24,489 bases of DNA from Cochliopodium minus (Eukaryota > Discosea > Himatismenida > Cochliopodiidae), in assembly GCA_024220525.1 (NCBI GenBank), contig JAMYWO010000132.1, positions 90,617 to 115,105 on the forward strand, written 5' to 3'. The notes beneath the pieces were generated by a model. It worked only from the letters and a program-made list of their open reading frames with translations. It made no database searches and had not been told where the DNA came from. Positions within the stretch are counted from its first letter, which is position 1; each line of letters opens with the position of its first letter. The translations under genes were made by a program, and so were the position numbers. Of this stretch, positions 1 through 9,635 are shown piece after piece.

Positions 1-1170
1 ACCAAGAACGCAAATCTTGAAAACAAAGGGGTGTCTTTTCTACAGTTTGGATCAAATAGGGAAAACTTTTTATCTTTTATATGTTTTTTTTGTATTTATT
101 TTTTTAATTTTTTCTATTTTTTTTTTAAATTAGCATATCTGATTATTTTAATTTTTTCTTTCTTCAAACTTTTTTTTTGTCTAAATTGATTCATTTCTCA
201 TTTATAATTTTTTTTTTCATATTGTCTTTCTTAAACAATTTTTTAAAACTTTTTTTTTTCTATTAACAGACAATTAAGAAGATTATTGAGCAGAGTGAAA
301 GAAGAATGCTTGAAGAAATTTTCGCCAGAAGTGAGTGTGAGTCTTCTCTCTGTATTTGTGTTTTTGAGATTTTTGTGCCCTGCCATCGTAACTCCGCTCG
401 AGTACGGAATCACCAAGGAGCAGCCCAGCAAAGAAGTGAGGCGTTCCCTCATTTTGTTTGTAAAAATTTTGTCTAATATTAGTACTGGTAAAAAAAAATC
501 TTTTTTTTTTAATTTAATTAACATTTTCAACAATTTTTTTAATTTAATTATTTTATCTATTATCCGAAGTTTTTTGTTTAAAATTTGAATTTTTTTTTTT
601 AATGAAAATTTTTTATTTAATCTTCGCCTTATAATTTGGATCAATTTTATTGATCAATGTAACCAAATTAACATATCATATTTCTATGTTAATATTGATC
701 CAATTATTGATCATTATAACAAACAAAATTTCAACATTTTAAACATTTATTATTCATTTTTCAAAGAATCTTGTTTAATCTTCATGATTTTTTTTTGATC
801 TTCGTTTCTAATTTTATGATCAAAATATATAGGCGTTGAGTTTGATGGCACCAAAGAAAGTTTTATGTTGGGCTACAACAAAATGGTGCTTGGCCACAGA
901 AGCAAGATGATGGAGTTTTTCAACGAGTTGGTCAACTTGCAAAGCATTGAGTACCTCGAAAGCAAGATCAAGACTAACCCCCGTGTAAAATTTACCCAGA
1001 ATCAAATCATGGATTCGTTCATTCAGTTGCTACAGTCTTTGATAGACAGTAGACGTACTTTATTGTCAAAGAAGATTTCTAGTTTGAATCTTTCGTCGGA
1101 GTCCTCCAAGTTGACCAGCTCTTTGGTCAAAATTTTGGAGAAATTATATGAAAATTTTGAAGAAAATTAA
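1..1170 (+). CDS. Ras GTPase-activating protein, C-terminal half (5' partial)
   Basis: Catalytic RasGAP domain, which speeds GTP hydrolysis by Ras-type small GTPases in the cytosol or at membranes. Two exons are clear: 270-487 and 833-1170, ending in TAA. Exon 270-487 reads QLRRLLSRVKEEC and then FLRFLCPAIVTP, the hallmark FLR..PA block of RasGAP domains. The next exon continues ILSNISTGVEF (family: LxNLANGVEF), and the codon for Gly is split cleanly across intron 488-832. The tail after about 40 residues is helical and Ser/Lys-rich, ending ENFEEN. The exon at 270 starts in phase 2 after an AACAG acceptor. The stretch 1-269 is mostly intron; a possible upstream exon in 1-80 could not be fixed. 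The arginine-finger half is missing here because the window begins inside the gene; a matching N-terminal half lies at 18863-21699. Confidence 0.85.
488..832 (+). other. Long RasGAP intron carrying an inverted repeat
   Basis: Intron of 345 nt (GTAAAA...ATATAG), longer than most introns here. It contains the perfect inverted repeat GATCAAT-TTT-ATTGATC at 639-655 and, at 685-701, a block whose reverse complement GGATCAATATTAACATA recurs with one change at 6670-6686, inside a long intron of the RCC1 gene. Confidence 0.6.
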
Positions 1171-1350
1171 TTATTAAAAAAAAAGTTTTGTTTGAGTTTT
1201 ATAAATGTTGTCTTCATTACAGAACAAAAGTTTGTTATTCAAACACAAAAAATCAAGAATACAAAAATTGTGAAAATATTTTATTTTCAATCAGCTATGC
1301 TATATCCAATTGAAAATTGATTAAAAGATAATATTAGAGTTTCATCTCTG

Positions 1351-1837
1351 TCATGTTATGTTTTTAATTGAGTCATCCCATGAGAAAATACATGCTTTTT
1401 GAAGATCGAAATCAATGAAAATGTAGTTCACTAAATCAATTTTTTCTGCAATTTTAAATTGAAATGAATACAGCTCTTTGCAAATGAGGTTAATCTTTCC
1501 ACTTTCGATTTCGAAATTGTTCTCATTTACCATGACAAGCTCTGAAGATATTTGATATTTTAAAAAGTTGTAAAAAGAAAATTAAAATTTGATTTACTTT
1601 CTCCAATTAATATTTTGATCTCACTCTCTGGTATGATTTCTTTTTTTTCCAGACATTCAACAATTGATTTGAGCAAATCCACAAGTTGATTTTCTTTAAT
1701 CTCCAAAAACTCTTGATTTTCTGAAGATTCTGTATCGTATTCAATCTCAAAGGGGGATCAGTGTCCACACCCTTCCAAAAATCAATCTTGGATATAAAAT
1801 CTGCTTCATTCATCGCTTCTGAGAAATTTCTTTTCAT
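1351..1837 (-). CDS. Small unknown protein, apparent frameshift
   Basis: I do not recognise this protein. It starts at ATG 1837 (MKRNFSEAMNEADF) and would be about 147 residues. Exon 1 is 1598-1837, followed by a 56-nt intron (1542-1597, GTAAAT...TTCAG), and exon 2 is 1351-1541, ending DDSIKNIT and TGA. Within exon 1 the reading frame must change at a run of five G on the + strand (1752-1756). Upstream codes GVDTDPP; downstream the acidic frame EIEYDTESSENQEF is the one that splices in phase with exon 2. One extra G would restore a single frame, so this is either a homopolymer error or a real mutation. The protein is acidic with predicted helices and shows no signal peptide or motif. It is convergent with the RasGAP gene that ends at 1170. 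Confidence 0.5.
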
Positions 1838-2033
1838 TTTTCTTTTCGAAATTCTATTTAAATTTGAATTTTTTTTTTATTTTTTTCAATCATTTTCAAA
1901 GGATTTCAAATTTTTAAAGAGTTTTAATATTTATCAATTTATCAAAAATCGTAAATTATTTTGTTTTTTTACCGCCAAAAAATAATTGATATGAACAAAA
2001 TGTTGTGGTAAACTCTTTTCAAAAACAAACCCN

Positions 2034-2743
2034 TTCTTGATTTTTTTGTTGAATGGTATTGTCTTTCAAAAGAAGTTCTTGTTTATAATCCTGTTCTTTC
2101 AAAAGAATTTGATTTTCTTTTGTTGAATGATTTGAATCAATTCATTTTTTTTTTTCTTTCAAATTCATCATTTTCAAATACATTGTTTTCTTTTTCTTCT
2201 TTTTCTTCTTTTTTTATCATTTGAATTAAAGAATTTAAATCTTTTGAATGTAATTATTTTTTAAAAGAGGAATGTCATTATATTTTGATTTTATAACTTG
2301 AATAAATTCTTCAACTCCAATTCTTTCTTCAATTTCTCTCTTTTTCATTCTTTGAATCATTTCAACAATTTCTTTTAATAAATTTCTAAAGTTTTGTTCA
2401 ATACTTTTCAAAACAAAGTCAAATGTTATACCCAATGAATAAACATCACTTAAAAAACTTTCCAAATTTGTGTTTTGTTCAGGAGGACTGAAATCATGAG
2501 TGTTTGTTTTTACTTTTTCAAATCCGTTTTCACCAATAAAATGAGAACATCCAAAATCTACTAAAACAAAATTTTATTTTATTTTATATTTTCGAAATAG
2601 ATATTTCCTGGTTGTATGTCTCTGTGAATAATTTCTTTTTGATGTTAAAGAGAAAATTGTTGAAACAAACAAATCATCAATCCACAAAAATGTTTTTCAT
2701 TTTCAAAGTTATTTTGAGAAATTAGTTTCTGGAGAAAAATCCA
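2034..2743 (-). pseudogene. Protein-kinase-like copy A, decayed
   Basis: Reading the minus strand, pieces of a protein kinase C-lobe follow in order: HQKEIIHRDIQPGNI (catalytic loop at 2600-2626, HRD and Asn kept, the usual Lys of HRDxKxxN replaced by Gln), LVDFGCSHF (DFG at about 2550-2558), DFSPPEQN (APE-like), DVYSLGITF, and a Glu/Lys-rich tail. The 76-residue segment 2235-2465 is open. The parts are not in one frame: a TAA sits just before HQKEIIHRD, and the A/T tract between the catalytic loop and DFG has no usable donor and shifts frame. The block is the closest relative of the copy at 23517-24316. It is probably a pseudogene or one member of a repeated kinase family; the Gln substitution suggests weak or no activity even if functional. 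Confidence 0.65.
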
Positions 2744-2787
2744 AAAGAAAACAATATTAACCCAAAATTAGAAGGATTATTTTTTCA

Positions 2788-3411
2788 TTATTTTAATTCT
2801 AAATTTAATAACATAAAAATTAAGAAAAATAAACAAAAGAAGAAATCAAATGGGATGACTAGTTTTCTATTAATTTTGATTGGATCATTTTGTTTGATGT
2901 ATATTACTTTGTAATGAAATGTGTTTGTACAATTTGGATATATTGAAAAGTAAATCACTTGAAGATTTTCTGATTGAGGGATGATATGATGGCAAATAGA
3001 ATTATTTTTCTCATCCTCTTGAAAAAATCGATTTTTTAAGCCTAATTTAAAAAAGAAAAATTTTAGGCAAAAGAAAATTAATAAATAACTCGTGAAATTG
3101 AATTATTTTATCAGTTTGGATCATCAATAAAATTATATTTTACCAATTATTTTCTCTACACAGCTAAAACCATCTGTTTGAATGATATTAAGACCAGGTG
3201 AATGAAAAATAAAATTGATCTGATCTCCTATTGCCCCTTTTAAAATAAAGGCAGGGTTGAAAAAGTTTTTCCCTTCATTGGAGCTAATTGAAACATTGAA
3301 TTCTTTTAGAAATAAAAGTTAATTAACTTTTCTATAAAATAATAAAATTTTACCTTTAGAAAAACTTAAAGAAAGAAAAAAAAACAGTGTAAAAAATGTT
3401 TTGTAATTCAT
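2788..3411 (-). CDS. Secreted/surface cupredoxin-like protein 1
   Basis: Three-exon gene of 156 residues: exons 3354-3411, 3144-3302 and 2788-3041, with introns of 51 and 102 nt, all joining in phase. Residues 1-19 (MNYKTFFTLFFFLSLSFSK) form a signal peptide. The next exon reads EFNVSIS then FILKGAIGDQINFIF, the strand-GDxIxF pattern of phytocyanin/plastocyanin folds, followed by LNIIQTDGFSC, where blue copper proteins carry HNV. The third exon has PNCTNTFHYKV, a C-x4-H spacing like the copper site. The first His is Leu, so copper binding is doubtful. The C-terminus ends in about 20 hydrophobic residues (FFFCLFFLIFMLL), a membrane anchor or GPI signal. It lies 167 nt downstream of its paralogue on the same strand, so the pair is a tandem duplication. 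The fold assignment is by motif only. Confidence 0.7.
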
Positions 3412-3578
3412 TTTTTATTAATTTTTTATTTATTATTATTATTTTTATAATAAAGATATTAATTAGATTTGTTATTGTTGGATTCAAAAGAAAATCTTTA
3501 ATGAATGTTTTTAAAATAAAAATGGAATTAAATTGAGTTTTTTAATAAATAATTATTCCTTCATAAAAAAATTAAAAT

Positions 3579-4484
3579 TCATCCAATAATGAAGTTAAGA
3601 GCTAAAAGAGCGAATAAAGAAGCAGGGATCAAAGAAATTGAAGAACTTGAATGTGGGGGATTAGCACCTGTGGTGGGTGGAGTAGGTTCATTAGATGGGC
3701 ATTCAGTAGTTGGATCTCCGCTATGAGAAGGTTTAGTTGAGGTTTGGCTGTGGGTGGGTTTTACAGTCATAGTAGGCTCCGTGGAGGTGAAATTTCCAGT
3801 TGGTTCTGCTGTTGGTTGATTCGACGAGGTATTCTTTATAAGTTTATTATTTATTTTATTTTTATTTAGAAAATTTTGTAAATTTACAGTTGGCTCTGTT
3901 GTTTCAGTTGGCTTTATTGTTGTTGGGTTTGTTGAAGTGTTATTCTGCCCTGTTGGTTCGTCAGTGTTATTACCAGATGTGTTGAATCGGACAAAGTAAA
4001 AAAAGTGGGAGCAATCAGAACAGTTGGGACCAGCTGCAAAATGAATTTCTCTCCCCATCTCGGATTCTTCAACGATATGTGTAAATATTGTTCCATTTTC
4101 TTCTCCTTGTGGATAATTTGGGCTAGTAATTCCTAGTAAATACAAAAAATATTTAGAGTATTATGATCAAAAAAAAATTGATAAATTTTTAAAATATTTT
4201 ACCTTCAGTCCCATTACAAGAGTCCCCTTCTGTTTGGTACAAGTTCAATCCGAATTCGGAGATGAAAATGAAGTTTATTTCGTCAAATACTTCTACTCTT
4301 CTAAAATTTTGAAAAATACAGTTTCCCCCATTTCTTTCCCCAACAGTTATATTAAACTCTATTTATTTTTTTTAAAAAAAGGTTCAACACTCTATTTATT
4401 TTATTTTTTAAGAGCTATTTTACCTCTACATATTACTTGTGAGAAAACTAATGTTACAATTAAGGCAATAAACAAAATTTTCAT
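3579..4484 (-). CDS. Surface cupredoxin-like protein 2 with Thr/Pro stalk and GPI-like tail
   Basis: Exons 4424-4484, 4203-4358 and 3579-4132 join in phase, giving 256 residues (238 if a further intron is removed). The N-terminus MKILFIALIVTLVFSQ is a signal peptide. The following domain (EFNITVGE, VFDEINFIF, LNLYQTEGDSC, GREIHFAAGPNCSDCSHF) parallels protein 1 exon for exon and resembles phytocyanins; C-x4-H is kept, and the first His ligand is Leu. Residues after about 130 form a mucin-like stalk of repeated EPT/KPT/NPT blocks, likely O-glycosylated. The last residues SLIPASLFALLALNFIIG are a typical GPI-attachment hydrophobic tail. The 54-nt stretch 3834-3887 interrupts the Thr/Pro stalk with an A/T-only Asn/Lys/Leu insert that starts GTAAAT and ends AAAG, so it is most likely an in-frame intron. 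Expected at the cell surface. Confidence 0.75.
3834..3887 (-). other. Probable 54-nt stop-free intron in the surface protein stalk
   Basis: On the coding strand the stretch begins GTAAATTTAC and ends ATAAAG. It is A/T-only apart from a few bases, 54 nt long (18 codons), lacks stops, and codes Asn/Lys/Leu/Ile in the middle of a Thr/Pro-rich stalk. Splicing it out joins EPT directly to NTSSNQPT. Confidence 0.55.
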
Positions 4485-4843
4485 ATTTGATTTCTTTTTT
4501 TTTTTTGATTTTTTTTTTTTTTTTTTGATCTAAATGTTGATTTTATTTATTATTTTTTTTTTTCAAATTTGATGGCTAAATTAACTTTTATTTTTAAATA
4601 AATTTATTTGGAAATTTTATAAGATTTTTAACATTATTATTGCTTAAATCGTTGATTTTGGAGCTTTTGTGACTATTTAAATTTATTTGAATTAGGAATT
4701 ATTTCCCATCAATAAACCTTTCATAAATGGAATTTTTATTGAAGAACATTAAGGAATTCCCATTATCACAATGAACCATCAATAATTTACAATAAGACAC
4801 CAGCATATTCATTCATTATTAAAATTATAAAAAAAGAAAAAAA
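4485..4843. other. Divergent intergenic region, cupredoxin 2 / RCC1 gene
   Basis: 359 nt of A/T-rich DNA between two divergently transcribed start codons, with long T tracts at 4488-4525 and 4551-4563. It must hold both promoters; I see no distinct motif and no coding potential. Confidence 0.5.
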
Positions 4844-7570
4844 ATGAAAAATTTGATAAAGAAATTATTAACCAAGAAGACCAATGAAGAACAAAAATAT
4901 GAACCCAAAATATCTGATCCAAATGAATACATATTTGGATATTATAATTATGATACAGATAGAGGATTTCCTCCTGCTTATTCCAGCTTGGAGTCGAATC
5001 TGATAGCAAAATCGAAAGATATCTGGTATAATGATCAAGAAGCTTTGGATATCAAAGATGTGATACAATATCATGAAGGTATTCAAAATTAAAAATCAAT
5101 TATCAGAATACAATATCAGAATATCAAAACACAATCAGAAAGATTTTTTTATTTTAATCGAGAATACAATCTCTTCGAAATTATAACAAAAAAATATTTC
5201 TCTTTCCAGTAAAGATATGTTATTCTGGCATCTCCAAAAAACATTTGAATGCTTTATAAAGAAATAATTGAATATTCAATTATTTCATAATATATGAAAT
5301 CATCTGATATAAATAACAAAAGTCAAATGAATGAAATAATTATCCAATTTTTAACATTTAACATGTTTTTGTTAACTTCACAAATAAATTTTTTAGAGGA
5401 TATTAATGACCTTTCAAGTTTATTTTCTTTATTTATTTCTATTTTTAATTTTTCTTTTTTAAGGAATGAGCATCACCAAAGAGGGATTTTTGAGTACGGG
5501 TCACAAATTTCCAAAGAGGGTCACTAAGGTTTGTATAGGAGGAAACCACAAACTAATCTTGTTAGAAGATGGTACACTGTACACTGACTCTGACAAGATC
5601 CCAAGTGAAAAAAAGTAATTAAAAAATAATAAATAAAAAATAACTAATTATATTTTGATTTTGGTTTAAAAATTATCTTATTTTCCAAATCAGTTCTCTT
5701 GGTTTCAGTCGGATACATTTAGAAAAGATAGAAGGACTAAAAGATCCTAAAAAAAAATGGGTTGTTGCCATGGCATGTGGTAATCTGTTCATTAAATCAG
5801 TTTGAAAAAAATAATGAGAATTTTTTTTATTTTTACTTTTATTTTTTAACAAGTTAATTTTTAATTTTTTACAAATTTATTTAAAATTTTTTTGACAAGT
5901 TTATTTAAAATTTTTTTAACAGTTTATTTTTATTTTTAATTGGATAGGATATTATTTTGGATATTTTATTTTGTCAAGTGGAGAGCTAGTGCATTTCGGA
6001 CAAATTAATGGAGACAAATTTTTGAACAGATCCTCTGAAATACCTTGTTTGATTGACTGTGATATTGTCATAAAGAGTATTTCTTGTGGTTCTAATCACA
6101 CTGTAGCAGTAAACAAATATTTAAAAAATAAATAATCAAAATAAAAAATAAATAAAATAAATGAAATAAATAAAATAACAAAAACATAAACCCAAAAAAA
6201 TAAAAAATAGAATTAAAATAAAATATAAAATAAAATAAAAAATTAAATATTAAACTCTTACAGTAATCTTGATTTTTTAAATTTAAAAAAAGGTCACAGC
6301 AAATGGTGATATTTTCAAAACATACAGTTGAAGTAACAAATCTCAAAAAAATTTAAATTTTATTCACAAAAAAAAACAGGAGAATTGTGGGGGATAAGCC
6401 CTGGCCATGGTGGTCTCTTTAGTGAGGTGATGCGAAAAATAGAAATTGATCCTTCATTTGGTGTAAAGAAATGGTTTAACGTAAAATAAACAAAAATCAC
6501 AAAAATCAAAAATAAATAAAAAAAAAAACATTAAAAAAATAAAAACATTAAAATAGGTAACAAGTGGAGGTTTTCAATTTTCTGCATCTGCTGACAATGG
6601 GTTTTTTAAATCTTTTTTTTATTTAAAACAAAATTCTATCCAAAAATACAATTGAATATATCAAAGAATGGATCAATATCAACATATACAAATGATAATT
6701 TGATCATATTCAATCAATGATCAATTTATATACTTTAATTAAATTCTTACAAAAAAATTTTCAATACAAAAAACTTGATTTAAAAATTAATATTGAAAAA
6801 TTATTTAAAATCAAAGAAATTATTTTTTTAAAATAGATGATATGTTTTTTTTTCAAATAAATTTTATTTTTGCGATTTTCCAAAGTCCAATTTTAAATGA
6901 CAATATTATTTTTTAAAAAAAACCAATCAAAAAGGGTTTACAACTGGAACAAAAAAGGATATACAGACAAAGAAATCAACAAAGTTTGTGACTTGGAGCC
7001 CCACAAAATCAAATACTTATATTCTGATTATGACAATCTTTATGTCATTCCATACCCCGAGTTTGGATCTGCTTCCATTTTCAACATTAATAATACACAA
7101 AAGACTAAAAACATAAACGTCCAAGAAGATGCTTATTTTTCTACTTATTCAGGTTTTTAAAAATAAAAAACTAAAAAATTAAAAAATAAGAAAATAAGAA
7201 GAAAAAAATGATAAAAAGATATAAAAATAAAAATAAAAAATAAAAAAATAAAAGAAAAAGAAAAAAAAAATAAAAGAAAAAAAAAATAAAAATAAAAATA
7301 AAAATAAAAATAAAAATAAAAATAAAAATAATAAAAATAAATAAAACTATTGAAACCACTTTCATTCATTTTTTAGGAAATAGAACATTTGATTGGAGAA
7401 AAGAACTTCATTCACAATGGCCTTTATCTTTCCAAGAGAATGTCTTCCTCTTTTATTGTTGCGTTTATACCTTGAACAAAAACAAAGCAAATTCTTTCCA
7501 AAAAATTCCCAAGGTTATTTTGTTGTTGATTGTTGATAAATACTCCAAATTATTTTTTGATTTATTTTAA
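4844..7570 (+). CDS. RCC1-repeat protein (nine exons)
   Basis: Exons 4844-5078, 5464-5614, 5694-5779, 5948-6108, 6293-6326, 6380-6480, 6557-6600, 6935-7152 and 7377-7570 join in phase to a 407-residue protein ending in TAA. RCC1-type blades are seen as CIGGNHKLILLEDGTLYT, MACGGYYFGYFILSSGELVHFG, ISCGSNHTVAVTANGDIF, LWGISPGHGG and FQFSASADNGVYNW, with the C-G-x-x-H-[ST] and G-x-[LV]-[FY]-x-[FW]-G signatures partly degraded. A single RCC1-like propeller (a Ran-GEF-like fold, but in protists usually a protein-binding scaffold) is likely. The last exon has a different module, WRKELHSQWP...FLFY...KIPKVILLLI, also found at the end of the convergent ankyrin protein. The donor after exon 5 is GTTGAA, the least certain junction. 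No BTB domain is visible. It ends 93 nt from the ankyrin gene. Confidence 0.75.
6601..6934 (+). other. Long intron of the RCC1 gene with an interspersed motif
   Basis: 334-nt intron (GTTTTTT...AAAAAG) in the RCC1 gene. At 6670-6686 it carries GGATCAATATCAACATA, 16 of 17 bases matching the reverse complement of 685-701 in the RasGAP intron, plus several GATCAAT half-sites. It may be a small decayed repeat family that lives in introns. Confidence 0.45.
7160..7345 (+). repeat. A-rich microsatellite inside an RCC1 intron (AAAAAT)n
   Basis: Almost pure A with T and a few G on the + strand. From about 7281 to 7330 it is a perfect or near-perfect tandem of the hexamer AAAAAT. It lies wholly in intron 7153-7376; the Phe-rich open frames on the other strand are a by-product of this composition. 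Confidence 0.8.
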
Positions 7571-7663
7571 TTTATCTATAAAAAAATAAAAAAGAAAAAA
7601 AGAAAAAAAAAACAAAAAAATTTTAATAGTTATTTTTCTTTAAGTTTAGTTTCTGTTGAATGT

Positions 7664-9498
7664 TCAAACAAGAATTTTTTGGATGATCAAATATATGAGA
7701 TACTTGGGAAAAATGATTCCATATTTTTGTTTTGAAATGATTTTAAAAGAAATGATGAAATGGAAAATTAATTCTTTCACCTTGTTAGGAAAAAAAGAAT
7801 GATTATCAACATTCCAAAGTGTACCCCTTTCATAATCACCAAAAACTTTGTCGATTAATTTAAGAAGTTGGTCGTTATTTTTCATTTTTGCATTGAGATT
7901 GAGCAATGGTTCTTGAATTTTTCCATCCCAGCTTTTAACTTGAAATTGAAAATCAGCACCTCTACTCAAAGACAATACCAAAAACTCTTTCATGTGTTTT
8001 TCAAATTCTCCAGTTTTAAGTCGATTGATGAAATTTAAAAGAGAAGAACGCCCACCCATATCTTCTTCGTTCAGATCAAACTCATGTTTATTTAAGAGAT
8101 ACTTGAAAGTATCATAAGAGGCATGACAAGAATCACAAAATACTGTGAAAAGAGAATACCTCCCAGAATCAAGCCACTTCAAGTCAAAATTTTTTTCTTC
8201 AACCAAATAATTAAGAATTTCAACATTGCTGCTGTACATGAAAAAGATTTTTTGAAAAAATATCCCGTTTCCTGGATCTTGAAGGTTAAAATTAAACTGA
8301 TCAAACTGATCCAACAAAAACACAACAACATTAATATTCTTATTGTACAAACAACCTAAAAACTGAGATCTCTTTTCTTCAGAGCTTTCGAAAGATGTAT
8401 TTTGGAGAAGATATTCAACAGTTCTTAAATCTCCTGAATTCATCACCAAGTTGAAAAAGGGAGTTCTCCCAAACATGCTCTTTTTATTAGTGTCTGCCTT
8501 TAATTCCACCAAACATTTTATCAACTCAAAATCTGTTTCCTCCTTACAAGCAACATGGAGATATGTTTCTTTGCCGTGGGAATTTATCCTGTTTATGTCA
8601 CATTTTAATTCCTCGAGAAAATATCTGATAATTTTTATGTTTACTTTATTTTCAAAAGCATAGTCAAACGGAATGTCCTTCCCCTTGTTTTCCAAATTGA
8701 AATCCATTTTTTTCTCATTTATCAAATATTTGATCACTTCCAAGTTTTGATTGTACCTACATGCCATGTGCAAAATAGAATTGGAATAATCGTCTAAATC
8801 GAATAAAGAAATAAATTACAAAAATGAAGAAATCAAATTACCTAAAAGATCAACATCAAATTGAAATTCCCTCAACAACTTCATTGGGTATTCTCCCTCC
8901 TTTTCAAATACAATGTGAAGAGGCGTTTTATTATGATTGTCCTTCGCATTCGCATCACATTTGTACTCTAGCAAAAATCTGATCTTTTGTAAATCATATT
9001 CTTTATCTTTGGCAAATACTTTATGAAGAGGTGTTCTTCCAAATTTATCTTTAAATTTTTCAAATCAATAAAATTATTATAATTTTAAATTATTTTTTTG
9101 AAATTTTAAAAGTTCACACAAAAATAAATATTATTTTATTCGATTAGGTACTCCTATTTTGAGATTCACTTGAGTCTCATTAATTAATAAGAAAAAGCAA
9201 TTTCATAAGATTATTCAATTGATTTTCATTTAGAAATCTTTTATTGAGCAAAATAAAAGAAAAAAGATATTTCTCTCCAATAAAGTTTTTTTTAACTAAC
9301 TTCATCCAATTTTTTGGGAAAATCATTCAAAATAATTTTACCTTTTAATGAAGATATATCTCTTTTCTCCAATGCTTCTTTTAATTCCTTCTCATCCCCA
9401 AAAACAGTGTTATCCACATATCTGGAATCTAATTTGATTTGTTGTAATTCTATAAGGAATTCAAACTTGTTGAATCCTAATTGATTATCATTTTCCAT
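7664..9498 (-). CDS. Ankyrin-repeat protein
   Basis: Three exons, 9342-9498, 8842-9048 and 7664-8793, join in phase (introns 293 and 48 nt) to 497 residues. Start at ATG 9498 (MENDNQLGFNKFEF). After a short helical N-terminus, ankyrin repeats begin at about residue 53: DKFGRTPLHKVFA, NHNKTPLHIVFE, SNSILHMACRYNQN, then HGKETYLHVACKEE, FGRTPFFNLVMN, and weaker repeats to about residue 400. Ankyrin stacks bind protein partners, so a scaffold role is inferred. The C-terminus changes to LWNVDNHSFFP...FHFI...IFPKYLIYLII, matching the last exon of the neighbouring RCC1 protein. It is divergent from NDK (137 nt between starts). No signal peptide or transmembrane segment is evident. An additional short intron near 7790 before the C-terminal block cannot be excluded. 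Confidence 0.85.
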
Positions 9499-9635
9499 TT
9501 TCTCTAATTTTATTTTTTCATAAATTATAAATCACCATTAAAATAGTGAAAATCTCATTATTTTCCTTTATTTATTAAAGGAGAAAAATAAATCAAAAAT
9601 TATAAAAATTAAAAAAAAATTAAGATATTTTAAAA
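9499..9635. promoter_or_regulatory. Short divergent promoter region, ankyrin / NDK
   Basis: 137 nt separates the start codons of the ankyrin gene (-) and the NDK gene (+), so both promoters must lie here or reach into the genes. It is A/T-rich with no recognisable element. Confidence 0.4.

Noticed and set aside
2620-2650. In-frame TAA before HQKEIIHRD suggested stop-codon reassignment
   Set aside because: TAA ends the RasGAP, NDK, RCC1, oxidoreductase and cupredoxin genes; this is decay of a pseudogene.
7157-7369. Phe/Tyr/Ile-only open frames on the minus strand
   Set aside because: Product of the (AAAAAT)n tract inside the RCC1 intron.
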